Shown: piece by piece, positions 37,108 to 44,507 of the stretch
Numbering within the stretch: position 1 is the first letter of the stretch
Layout: every line of letters begins with the position of its first letter
Assembly (NCBI GenBank): GCA_005223185.1
Contig: NJBN01000001.1
Location: forward strand, 567,365 to 631,364
Direction of reading: 5' to 3'
Origin: a candidate division LCP-89 bacterium B3_LCP
GTDB taxonomy: Bacteria; Electryoneota; B3-LCP
DNA length: 64,000 nt
Position numbers and translations under genes: made by a program
The notes under the pieces: model-generated
Databases searched by the model: none
What the model was told of the DNA's origin: nothing
The model's input: only the letters and a program-made list of their open reading frames with translations

Positions 37108-39180
37108 CTATTTCAGTAGAACAAATTTCGTGGTTTGTTGTGTCTGGTTAGTTGTCAGTCTGGCTACATAAACACCGCTGCTAAGCATATCGCTGTCGAA
37201 AGTTACCTGATGCACTCCTGCGCCTCGCTGGCTGTTGATCAGTTCCGCAACCTTTCTTCCGTAAATGTCATAAATTGCCAGATTTACCATGCTTGCAACA
37301 TGCAACTGGTAACTGAGAACAGTGGTTGCGTTGAAGGGATTGGGGTAAACGTTCAATTCGAACATCTCTATCGCCGCCCCATCCGAAGTAGTCACTACTG
37401 AAGAATTCCCTTCCTTCTCCAGATAAAAGCTCTCCTGATCGTACAATTCAAGCGTGATCTGATCCCGTGCAAATGCCGAACAGGTGTATTCACCAGCTAA
37501 AGTGCCCGTCGGCAGGCTGTATTGTCCATCCAGTTGAATGATGCTGCCTATCTGCAATGTTGTATCTGCCGCGCTTATCAAAGTATCGACCAATCCAGCC
37601 GGATCAACTATTTCCGCCCAATAATTGATACGTAATCCGCCTGTCTGGTTGTTGGCAATCGTGAGGTTAAAATCGAAACTACCCCCTTCTGGCGGGATTA
37701 GAATAGGAGGATTATAGGGAGCAAAATCGATAGAGAGCGATCCCGGCTGTTTCTGAACTGCGAAGACGTCATGATCGTAGAGTTCCTGCCAAACATGTTC
37801 TTGAACATAAGCACGGTACATGTGCGCGCCCTCTTCCGCGGCAGCAGATAGGGCATAGGACGAATCTATGTAGAACGTTTCACCGGGTTGTAGGGTGATA
37901 TCCGTAAACAGGATGTGGTCAGTTACAATACCATTTGGATCAGTTATATCGCTCCAGAAGTCGATTCGTAACTCGTATGATTGGTTGTTTTGCCCATTCA
38001 GGCTGAAATCGAAACTTCCGCCATCAGGGGGTATTATCACCGGCGGATTAGCGGCTGTCAGGTTGATGGAAACCAGCGGTTCGACGTGAAAACCCTGCGC
38101 CATCTCGGCAGCTTCTTCGATGGTTAAAGGGATACCGTTATCAATATGGCAGCCCAGGCAGGCGTAATCCAGAGTAATTTTGGCTATATCACCGGAGGGC
38201 GTATAAGTCAATTGCCAGTAAGTTGTATCGCCGATTTGATAGGTATTTTCGTATCCGTAAATCGGCAGAGGCAATATCCCATAGATGTGAGACCGCACAT
38301 CTGCTTTGTATTGGTTGACCGATCCTGCGGAAATATCCATGTAAGGCATGTGACAGTCGATGCAGTCAACCCCCTCCATCACCTGATCCATGTACATCTT
38401 CTTGCCGGGTTCAGGTGAATGCCCATCACAGGAACTGCAGTCGAAATTGGACGGTATCCCACCCAGATCATAAACAGTGGACCGGTGTGGTTCGTGGCAC
38501 TGTTCGCAGGCGATTTCCGTCATGCCGCCTGTGTACAATTCAACCGCTTCTTGCCTATCTAAGAGAAATCCATCCTGCCAAATCAAGCGGTTCTGGCGAT
38601 CGCGGTAATGGCATTCCCCGCATTCCAGGCCGCCCGGAGTGAGTATTGCGGAATTTACCACGTGGGATGAACAAGGCCCATGACAAGCTTCACATTGAAC
38701 TCCATCTAAATACCACCCTCCCACGATATTAGGGTAATTTGGCATGATACCGTATTCCGTGTAACCCGTGGTGTGACAGGGGGCGCAATCATATTGCATG
38801 GTTTCACCGGGATGGTAGGAACTCCAGTTATCAAACTGCAGGTTCCACTGCGTCATATCCCCCGATTCGCCGGTGATGATAGCGCCGGTTTCATCTAAAA
38901 AGCGCGCTTTCCAGTAGTAATTGCCGATTACGTAGTGCACGTCCGACCATTCTAATGGCAATCCGTTTACTGTGGGAAGAGGAGGAACGGAAGTGAAGGG
39001 CCAGGTGTACGAAGGAGGGGTGTATCCGTTGTTGTGATACAGTTGGTGAGGATGTCCGGAATTCTTGTATTCCACGTATTTATCGCTGTGGCACATGCCT
39101 CCCAAACAGGACAGATCACCAGAATAGTTCTGCGCCAGAACTGAGGCGGGGAGTAGCATAAAGATCAAGAGTAACCGCAT
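37108..39180 (-). CDS. Secreted multihaem c-type cytochrome with two stalk modules and T9SS sorting tail
   Basis: The 690-residue protein has a signal peptide (about 1-16). Six CXXCH haem sites start at Cys132, 163, 187, 225, 273 and 341, with a CX4CH at 25-31 and a CSSCDGH at 248 as possible extra sites. The first 350 residues thus resemble cytochrome c554-like multihaem proteins. Then come two copies of the shared stalk module (about 372-478, VIIPPDGGSFDFSLNGQNN; and 480-587, ILIPPEGGSFDFNLTIANN) and a T9SS tail (about 607-690, YPNPFNATTVLSYQLH, SGVYVARL). The layout suggests export of a haem domain to the cell surface, possibly for extracellular electron transfer. Its promoter is at 39237-39265. 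Confidence 0.87.
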   Translation of the reverse strand: MRLLLIFMLLPASVLAQNYSGDLSCLGGMCHSDKYVEYKNSGHPHQLYHNNGYTPPSYTWPFTSVPPLPTVNGLPLEWSDVHYVIGNYYWKARFLDETGAIITGESGDMTQWNLQFDNWSSYHPGETMQYDCAPCHTTGYTEYGIMPNYPNIVGGWYLDGVQCEACHGPCSSHVVNSAILTPGGLECGECHYRDRQNRLIWQDGFLLDRQEAVELYTGGMTEIACEQCHEPHRSTVYDLGGIPSNFDCSSCDGHSPEPGKKMYMDQVMEGVDCIDCHMPYMDISAGSVNQYKADVRSHIYGILPLPIYGYENTYQIGDTTYWQLTYTPSGDIAKITLDYACLGCHIDNGIPLTIEEAAEMAQGFHVEPLVSINLTAANPPVIIPPDGGSFDFSLNGQNNQSYELRIDFWSDITDPNGIVTDHILFTDITLQPGETFYIDSSYALSAAAEEGAHMYRAYVQEHVWQELYDHDVFAVQKQPGSLSIDFAPYNPPILIPPEGGSFDFNLTIANNQTGGLRINYWAEIVDPAGLVDTLISAADTTLQIGSIIQLDGQYSLPTGTLAGEYTCSAFARDQITLELYDQESFYLEKEGNSSVVTTSDGAAIEMFELNVYPNPFNATTVLSYQLHVASMVNLAIYDIYGRKVAELINSQRGAGVHQVTFDSDMLSSGVYVARLTTNQTQQTTKFVLLK

Positions 39181-39236
39181 AATTCTTTAGAAACCTTCCG
39201 AAAAATTCTTTTCGTTTAAGACCGCCCCAGTTATAC

Positions 39237-39265
39237 AATATAACAAATTTCAACGCTTCTTTCAA
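39237..39265 (-). promoter_or_regulatory. Housekeeping-type promoter for the multihaem cytochrome gene
   Basis: On the - strand TTGAAA (39265-39260), a 17-base spacer and TATATT (39242-39237) lie about 57 bases before the start codon. A divergent promoter is at 39388-39416. Confidence 0.7.
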
Positions 39266-39387
39266 GTGAATTTTGTTATATTCGGAATTATGGAGAATTG
39301 AGGGTGTAAACGCAGAGGGAATTTTTACAGGCATCAGGTTATATCACCCTTTTTCCATCCAAGAAATCCCACAAAAAAATAAATGAC

Positions 39388-39416
39388 TTGACAAAGCGTT
39401 TTAGATTTTGTATATT
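39388..39416 (+). promoter_or_regulatory. Strong housekeeping-type promoter for the 39533 beta-helix gene
   Basis: TTGACA (39388-39393), a 17-base spacer ending TTTTG and TATATT (39411-39416). The leader of about 110 bases contains inverted repeat AGTCAGAC (39465-39472) / GTCTGACT (39500-39507), enclosing GTCC-TTGC-GGAC. Together with the divergent promoter this accounts for the 352-base gap 39181-39532. Confidence 0.75.
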
Positions 39417-39532
39417 GCAATACCGTAATGTGGCGTTGCACGCCCTCGTGTGACGCCCAAATCCAGTCAGACCACTTAAGGGTCCTTGCGGACGGGGGCG
39501 TCTGACTCACATAGAATTAACAGGAGGTTACC

Positions 39533-41872
39533 ATGTTGAGGAAGATATTGGTTTTGGTGGGGGTGGTTGTGGGAATGGTAACTATTTGCCACGCCGTACA
39601 GATGGATGGGTATTGTTATTTGGGCGGACAGACAAACCACGAGGGTATTAAGGTACTATTTCAAGCGGACTCACCTTCTGCTGTGACGGATTCCGCCTAT
39701 ACAGATCAAATCGGTCACTATCAAGCTGATTTAATTGGTGGATTCTATGACATATCGTTTTCGTATGAGAGTTTCCTCACAGAAACAATCATTGACCAAA
39801 ATTGCTTTAATCCTCTTACATTGCCCGAAATGATAATTTATATTCCCCTTTCTGGGGCTTTGAGTGGAACTATTGAGACTAATCCCTATATTATCATTGA
39901 TGAGATATGGATATGGGTGGGAGCATCTCTGATAATAGAACCCGGCACCACTTTCCTTTTTGATGGCAATTATGAATTCTTTATAAATCATGGCACTCTA
40001 TATGCTATTGGGACAGAAGAAGATAGTATTAGATTTATCCCTAACGAGGGAATAAATTACTGGGAGGGCTTCGAGTTCTCAATCTCTGATTCAGCTGTGC
40101 TCGAATATTGCTTAGTTTCTGGAAGTAATTCATCTGGTATCTATTGCGGGGGGTCAAATCTTAGAATAGGCAATTGTTCGATAATTGGGAACTCATCCCC
40201 CGATTGGGGCGGAGGTATTCACTGTGCGGGCTTTTCGGAAGCGACATTAATCACTAAATGCTTGATAGCGAGTAATAGTGCCTCTCAGGGTGGTGGAATT
40301 CGGTGCTACAATTCCAATCCGGTGATAGACCATTGTGTCATTTCAAATAATACTGCTCAAAGTGGTGGGGGACTTTTTTGCAGCAATGACGCGAATCCTA
40401 TAGTAGTGAATTGTACGTTTACCGGAAATGCCTCCTACAGTCAGGGGGGTGGAATATATTGTTATGAGTCCAGTCCAAATATAAAAAACACAATAATCTC
40501 AAATAGTGTTAATGCGGGAATCTATTTTAATGATTCACAAAATACCTCCATAATTAATGGAGACTTCTATGGAAACTCTTGGAACTTTGGAGGGAACTAC
40601 CTTCCTCAATATTTAGGCCAACTCGTCACCACTAATACCAACGGCGATTCCTGTGATGCGTTCTACAATATCTTCGAAGATCCTCAATTTGTCAATCCGA
40701 GCATCGGTGATTTTAATCTCCAAGCAAGTTCTCCCTGCATAGACGCAGGTGATCCGACCTCTCCCTTTGATCCTGACAGTACCATAGCAGATATAGGTGC
40801 ATTTTACTATCACCAAGTACCACCGCCAGTAATTATTGTCTCTTCTGATACTTTAGATTTCAGTTCAATTGTCGTCAGTTACTCAGATGTACTCCCTTTA
40901 ACCATCTTTAACATCGGCGACACAACCCTTGTTCTATACGCCATCACTACGACCGATCCTGTCCTTACAACTGACTATAATCCTGCAGATAGTCTCATTG
41001 AGGCTGGTGACAGTCTGGAAATCACCGTTACCTTCTTACCGGATGAAATCGCTACGTATAACGCTGTCTTATCCATAGATAACAACGATGAACTGGTAGA
41101 AGTTGCACTGCAAGGCAAGGGTGTTGGTCCGGTGGATGTGGAATTAAGACCATACAATCCACCTATCGTCATTCCTGAAACTGGAGGATCATTCGATTTC
41201 AATATTTCCGCCTGGAACCGTTCACAGGACCCGCAAACCTTTGATCTGTGGACTGAAATTCGCCTGCCTGGCTTTGGTACTGTGCCCATCATGACGGTAA
41301 CAGATTTATCACTTCCCGCAGGAGTTACTGTTGACCGTGATCGTTCTCAGGAAGTACCAGGTAACGCTCCCGCCGGAATATATTCATATTATGCTTATGT
41401 GGGCGAGTATCCCTGGGTGATAGAAGATTTTGGCGTGTTTACGTTTGAGAAGGAAGGCACAGCGGGCGAAGGATCGTTAGGATTACCATCCGATTGGACA
41501 TGCACGGGTGAAGGATTCGAAGAATGGATCGAACCCGTCGGATTCGGGGAATCCAACCTACCAACGGAATTTGCGTTATTGGGCGTCTATCCCAACCCCT
41601 TCAATCCCATCACCACCATTTCATTTACGCTGCCGGAAGCTGGGATGGTGAGGTTGGAGGTTTTTGATATAAGCGGGCGTAATGTAGGGGCGACCCTCTG
41701 TGGTCGCCCAGGATTGGGTAGCCACGGAGGGCGACCCCTACGCGAGGATTGGATGAATGCTGGGCGGCACCTGATTTCCTTCGATGGTTCGGGTCTGGCA
41801 TCGGGGATTTATATCTACCGTCTGACTGCCGGGGAGTTTACAGCGTCAGGGAAGATGGTGTTGATGAAGTAA
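39533..41872 (+). CDS. Beta-helix surface protein with HYDIN-like domain, stalk and T9SS tail
   Basis: The 779-residue protein follows AGGAGG. A signal peptide (about 1-22) leads to a regulatory-like domain (about 22-95, MDGYCYLGGQTNHEGIKVLF), a right-handed beta-helix (about 100-425, closing with CIDAGDPTSPFDPDST), an ASPM/SPD-2/HYDIN-like Ig domain (about 430-532, DTLDFSSIVVSYSDVLPLTI), the shared stalk (about 532-645, PETGGSFDFNISAWN) and a T9SS tail (about 676-779, YPNPFNPITTISFTLP). Its first 425 residues are paralogous to the second half of the giant protein at 24618. A palindromic repeat adds about 23 residues inside the tail. The role is probably adhesion or carbohydrate contact at the surface. 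Confidence 0.83.
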   Translation: MLRKILVLVGVVVGMVTICHAVQMDGYCYLGGQTNHEGIKVLFQADSPSAVTDSAYTDQIGHYQADLIGGFYDISFSYESFLTETIIDQNCFNPLTLPEMIIYIPLSGALSGTIETNPYIIIDEIWIWVGASLIIEPGTTFLFDGNYEFFINHGTLYAIGTEEDSIRFIPNEGINYWEGFEFSISDSAVLEYCLVSGSNSSGIYCGGSNLRIGNCSIIGNSSPDWGGGIHCAGFSEATLITKCLIASNSASQGGGIRCYNSNPVIDHCVISNNTAQSGGGLFCSNDANPIVVNCTFTGNASYSQGGGIYCYESSPNIKNTIISNSVNAGIYFNDSQNTSIINGDFYGNSWNFGGNYLPQYLGQLVTTNTNGDSCDAFYNIFEDPQFVNPSIGDFNLQASSPCIDAGDPTSPFDPDSTIADIGAFYYHQVPPPVIIVSSDTLDFSSIVVSYSDVLPLTIFNIGDTTLVLYAITTTDPVLTTDYNPADSLIEAGDSLEITVTFLPDEIATYNAVLSIDNNDELVEVALQGKGVGPVDVELRPYNPPIVIPETGGSFDFNISAWNRSQDPQTFDLWTEIRLPGFGTVPIMTVTDLSLPAGVTVDRDRSQEVPGNAPAGIYSYYAYVGEYPWVIEDFGVFTFEKEGTAGEGSLGLPSDWTCTGEGFEEWIEPVGFGESNLPTEFALLGVYPNPFNPITTISFTLPEAGMVRLEVFDISGRNVGATLCGRPGLGSHGGRPLREDWMNAGRHLISFDGSGLASGIYIYRLTAGEFTASGKMVLMK
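41684..41750. repeat. Large palindromic repeat inserted in frame in a T9SS tail
   Basis: GTAGGGGCGACC...GGTCGCCC followed by GGAGGGCGACCCCTACGCG forms a nested inverted repeat. It is translated as VGATLCGRPGLGSHGGRPLR between FDISGRN and the GRHLISFDGSGL that resumes the tail. Ordinary tails lack this segment. Confidence 0.75.
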
Positions 41873-42120
41873 ATTGTAGGTTGGGTTAAGACGCCGAAGG
41901 CGGATGTAACCCAACGATTCGTGGCTCATCCGTCCGATTCCCGACGAAGTGAGAATGACGGATGAGTATTAATCTGTGCAATCTGCGTAATCTGTGGTTC
42001 AGCTTTTTACCCTCTCAACACCCTGTCAAAAAACGCCCGCCTTGATTCCTTTAATAGTCTGCTCACCTGTCAAATATCCCTGCAATCAAATTCACACACT
42101 GTTTGATAAATTCAGAGTAA

Positions 42121-42324
42121 TCAATAACTAATGGAATGATTCGGTTCTGGCATCCGTATTGCTTTATCAGTAGATGGATCCAGTGCGGGATACCAATGCC
42201 AATGCCGCCGTATCGTATTAAGGGTCTTCGGGGGGAAACCCGATGCGGCGGCTAACCCAAAATGTTCTCTCACATAATATAAAAGCGGTTCGGCAGTGCG
42301 ACCACTCCGACAGCGAACCAGATT
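42121..42324 (-). other. Short open stretch without start codon, overlapping a GC-rich structured block
   Basis: The - strand is open for 67 codons from 42324 to a TGA at 42121-42123, ending FGLAAASGFPPKTLNTIRRH and, further on, WHWYPALDPSTDKAIRMPEP before NHSISY. No ATG or ribosome binding site begins it. On the + strand the same DNA forms strong hairpins (CCGCCGTATCG / CGATGCGGCGG; GGTTCG / CGAACC). It may be the end of a decayed gene, or a structured RNA whose complement happens to be open. I do not recognise either with certainty. Confidence 0.35.
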
Positions 42325-42423
42325 TTAAACGGCGCTGCCTCCGCTGAAGCCTCCGGGGTTATTCTGATCCCGTTTGCGGGCCCGAAGTCCCGACTTTGTT
42401 GGGGCCCCCGGTGGGCGAATTGA

Positions 42424-42457
42424 AAAGCCCTGCCTCGTATGAGGCGGGGCTTTTTTT
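42424..42457 (+). terminator. Intrinsic terminator-like hairpin
   Basis: AAAGCCCTGCCTC-GTAT-GAGGCGGGGCTTT with flanking A4 and T7 runs. No complete + strand gene ends just before it; it follows the structured block at 42170-42420. By symmetry it could work on both strands. Confidence 0.7.
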
Positions 42458-42619
42458 AGTTATTAGTCGAATGCGGTTAGTGAATTAGAAAAACCAATCA
42501 TTGGCGAGATTACTAACACCTCTGGATTCCTGCGTTCGCAGGAATGATATGAGGACTAGACTGGGTTTCATTCCTAGCTATGATCCGGTAAATAATGTTA
42601 TCCATAGAATCCTTCTGAT

Positions 42620-42805
42620 CTAGGGTTTGCCACCCCAACCATACATCTTCCAAAGTGCATCATGCAGGTGCACCCGGTATAAAAGCCCGGTGGAATCAAC
42701 CTCCAGTAAACCTCTTCTCATCGAACCGAAGAAAGTTTCCTCATCAGCCCAAACAGCATCCACGATTTCGTGGCGATCCTGCGGGCTTAAAATTATAGCT
42801 TGAAG
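42620..42805 (-). pseudogene. C-terminal remnant of an unknown gene upstream of nuoA
   Basis: From 42805 to a TAG at 42620-42622 the - strand encodes [20 protein letters not shown] and then DEETFFGSMRRGLLEVDSTG, ending DALWKMYGWGGKP. The composition and codon use look like real coding sequence, but there is no start codon with a ribosome binding site, and the frame runs through the nuo promoter. I do not recognise the family. It is probably the end of a gene whose 5' part has been lost. Confidence 0.4.
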
Positions 42806-42824
42806 CGAGAAATCCGATTTTTCA

Positions 42825-42853
42825 TTGACTTGATTAGCCGTATTTTGTATATT
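42825..42853 (+). promoter_or_regulatory. Promoter of the nuo operon
   Basis: TTGACT (42825-42830), a 17-base spacer ending TTTTG and TATATT (42848-42853) lie 24 bases before the nuoA ATG, so transcription should start about 16 bases before it. GGAG at 42869-42872 is the ribosome binding site. Confidence 0.75.
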
Positions 42854-42877
42854 AGTGAAATTTATAACGGAGACCTC

Positions 42878-43291
42878 ATGAATTTCGGGCCGATTTTCCT
42901 CTTTTTGATAGCCGCAGGAGGAGTCGTCTTTGTGGCGCTCTTCTTAAATCGTATGCTGGCGCCCAGGAAACCCAATCCAGAGAAGCTTTCCACTTACGAA
43001 TGCGGTGAAGAAGCAGTTGGTTCACCCTGGATTCGCTTCAATACCCGTTTCTACGTCATCGCCCTGATCTTTTTAGTCTTTGACGTGGAAGTGTTGTTCC
43101 TCTTCCCCTGGGCAGTGAATCTTAAATCACTGGGCATGTTCGCCTGGATCGAGATGGCTGTATTTATAATCATCCTTTCCGTCGGTCTGGCTTATGTATG
43201 GGCGAAACGCGATTTAGAATGGATCAAACCCGATTCGGATGAAATACAGGCTGCCTTAAGGCAGAGTTCACAGACAATAACTGATAAATAG
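42878..43291 (+). CDS. nuoA: NADH-quinone oxidoreductase subunit A
   Basis: The 137-residue membrane subunit of complex I has three hydrophobic helices and the conserved loop [22 protein letters not shown], here seen as YECGEEAVG and [20 protein letters not shown]. The ATG at 42878 has GGAG five bases upstream and a promoter just before it; an in-frame extension to 42800 would run through the promoter and is rejected. It links the quinone site to the membrane arm. Confidence 0.95.
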   Translation: MNFGPIFLFLIAAGGVVFVALFLNRMLAPRKPNPEKLSTYECGEEAVGSPWIRFNTRFYVIALIFLVFDVEVLFLFPWAVNLKSLGMFAWIEMAVFIIILSVGLAYVWAKRDLEWIKPDSDEIQAALRQSSQTITDK

Positions 43292-43368
43292 GTCTTTAAG
43301 AAAGTGGCTAATAGTGCCACTTTCGCTCCTTTGGAAATCTAATCACCTGATAAACCGATAAAAATAAT

Positions 43369-43857
43369 ATGAGTATTATAGAAGGCCGCTACGGTCCCAA
43401 CGTAATAATCACGTCGGTTGATAAAATCTTCAACTGGGCGCGCCTGAGTTCCATCTGGCCGCTGACTTTTGGGCTGGCTTGCTGCGCCATCGAAATGATG
43501 TGCACCAATGCTTCCCGGTTCGATTTAGATAGACTGGGTATTTTCCCTCGGCCGTCGCCCCGCCAGGCTGATTGTCTGCTGGTTTCAGGTACATTAACTG
43601 CGAAGATGGCAGAACGCGTCCGCCGCCTATACGATCAGATGCCGGAACCGAAATGGGTAATCTCCATGGGTTCCTGTGCCAACACGGGTGGACCTTATTG
43701 GCAGCATGGTTATCACGTTGTCAAAGGTGTGGATCAGGTTTTACCTGTGGATGTGTACATTCCAGGCTGTCCGCCCCGACCAGAGGCACTGCTTGATGGT
43801 TTTCTGCAATTGAAGGAGTTAATTAAAAAAGAAACGTTGGCGAAGAAGCCGGCGTAG
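43369..43857 (+). CDS. nuoB: NADH-quinone oxidoreductase subunit B (N2 cluster)
   Basis: The 162-residue subunit carries the four Cys that bind the terminal [4Fe-4S] cluster N2: the CC pair in [10 protein letters not shown], one in MGSCANTGG and one in [11 protein letters not shown]. It passes electrons to quinone at the junction of the two arms. It starts 77 bases after nuoA with no clear ribosome binding site. A hairpin repeat lies in the following gap. Confidence 0.96.
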   Translation: MSIIEGRYGPNVIITSVDKIFNWARLSSIWPLTFGLACCAIEMMCTNASRFDLDRLGIFPRPSPRQADCLLVSGTLTAKMAERVRRLYDQMPEPKWVISMGSCANTGGPYWQHGYHVVKGVDQVLPVDVYIPGCPPRPEALLDGFLQLKELIKKETLAKKPA

Positions 43858-43868
43858 GAATCTTTCCT

Positions 43869-43911
43869 AGAATTCAGTCAGATTCCGGACAAGCCAGAAT
43901 GACTGAATTCT
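43869..43911. repeat. Long hairpin repeat in the nuoB-nuoC gap
   Basis: AGAATTCAGTCA (43869-43880) pairs perfectly with TGACTGAATTCT (43900-43911), with ATTCCGG/CCAGAAT pairing inside. It starts 11 bases after the nuoB stop and has no T run. The inner part is the ATTCYGGA...AGAATGA core seen at 28567 and 56301. Confidence 0.65.
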
Positions 43912-44009
43912 ATCTTATAACTGGCATGCAGGCAAACTAAACCAAAGACACTGCGAATACCCGGGCAAACATATACACGAAGAATTACAGACCTAAGGTA
44001 AATAAAATT

Positions 44010-44507
44010 ATGACCACCGAAGAGATCGTCAACAAGATCAACGCTGCCGGATTTCAGGTTGAAGTCAACGACGAAGGTCCGGATCCTTTCATTGAAGTTG
44101 ACCGCGAAAACCTGATTGCCACCGCGAAATTCCTGAAGAATGATCCCGATCTGAATTTCGATCTGCTCATGTGCTTGTCAGGTTTAGACTGGCCGGAATA
44201 CTTCCAAGTAGTTTATCATCTGATCTCGACAGAATACAAGCACACCATTACGGTGAAGGTGCGTTGCCTCAAGGATGATCCGATCATTCCCTCCGTTTCG
44301 GATATATGGAGAACGGCTGAATGGCACGAAAGGGAAGCCTATGATCTGGTGGGGATACGCTTTGATGGTAACCGTGATCTCCGGCGCATCCTGCTGCCTG
44401 AAGATTGGGAAGGACACCCCCTGCAAAAAGATTACGTTCCGCCAACATCATGGCACAAAATTCCTCTGACTAACCTGGGCGCGGAATCTACCAATGAAGG
44501 AAACTAA
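44010..44507 (+). CDS. nuoC: NADH-quinone oxidoreductase subunit C
   Basis: This 165-residue hydrophilic subunit of the quinone module has the family motif WRTAEWHEREAYDLVGIRFDG followed by RRILLPEDWEGHPLQKDY. AAGGTA lies about ten bases before the ATG. Its end overlaps nuoD by 14 bases, the only tight junction in this part of the operon. It is a separate protein rather than a fused NuoCD. Confidence 0.95.
   Translation: MTTEEIVNKINAAGFQVEVNDEGPDPFIEVDRENLIATAKFLKNDPDLNFDLLMCLSGLDWPEYFQVVYHLISTEYKHTITVKVRCLKDDPIIPSVSDIWRTAEWHEREAYDLVGIRFDGNRDLRRILLPEDWEGHPLQKDYVPPTSWHKIPLTNLGAESTNEGN

Larger units (their letters stand above)
41873..42877. other. 1 kb noncoding region with hairpins, a terminator, gene remnants and the nuo promoter
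   Basis: From left to right: hairpin GTTGGGTTA...TAACCCAAC (about 41880-41915); a hairpin of the ATTCC..GAATGA type (about 41930-41965); a tandem AATCTGTGCAATCTGCGTAA-type repeat (41970-42002); a GC-rich structured block (42170-42420) that overlaps a 67-codon open stretch on the - strand; a terminator (42424-42457); an ATTCCTGCGTTCGCAGGAAT hairpin (42517-42543); a remnant open frame on the - strand (42620-42805); and the nuo promoter (42825-42853). Confidence 0.6.

Noticed and set aside
42330-42400. A cyclic-di-GMP or cobalamin riboswitch
   Set aside because: AAGCCTCCGGGG resembles part of a c-di-GMP-I aptamer, but the other conserved segments of either riboswitch are missing and no gene follows directly.
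42800-42877. An N-terminal extension of NuoA
   Set aside because: The extension would be translated from the promoter itself; the ATG at 42878 has a ribosome binding site and gives the usual N-terminus.
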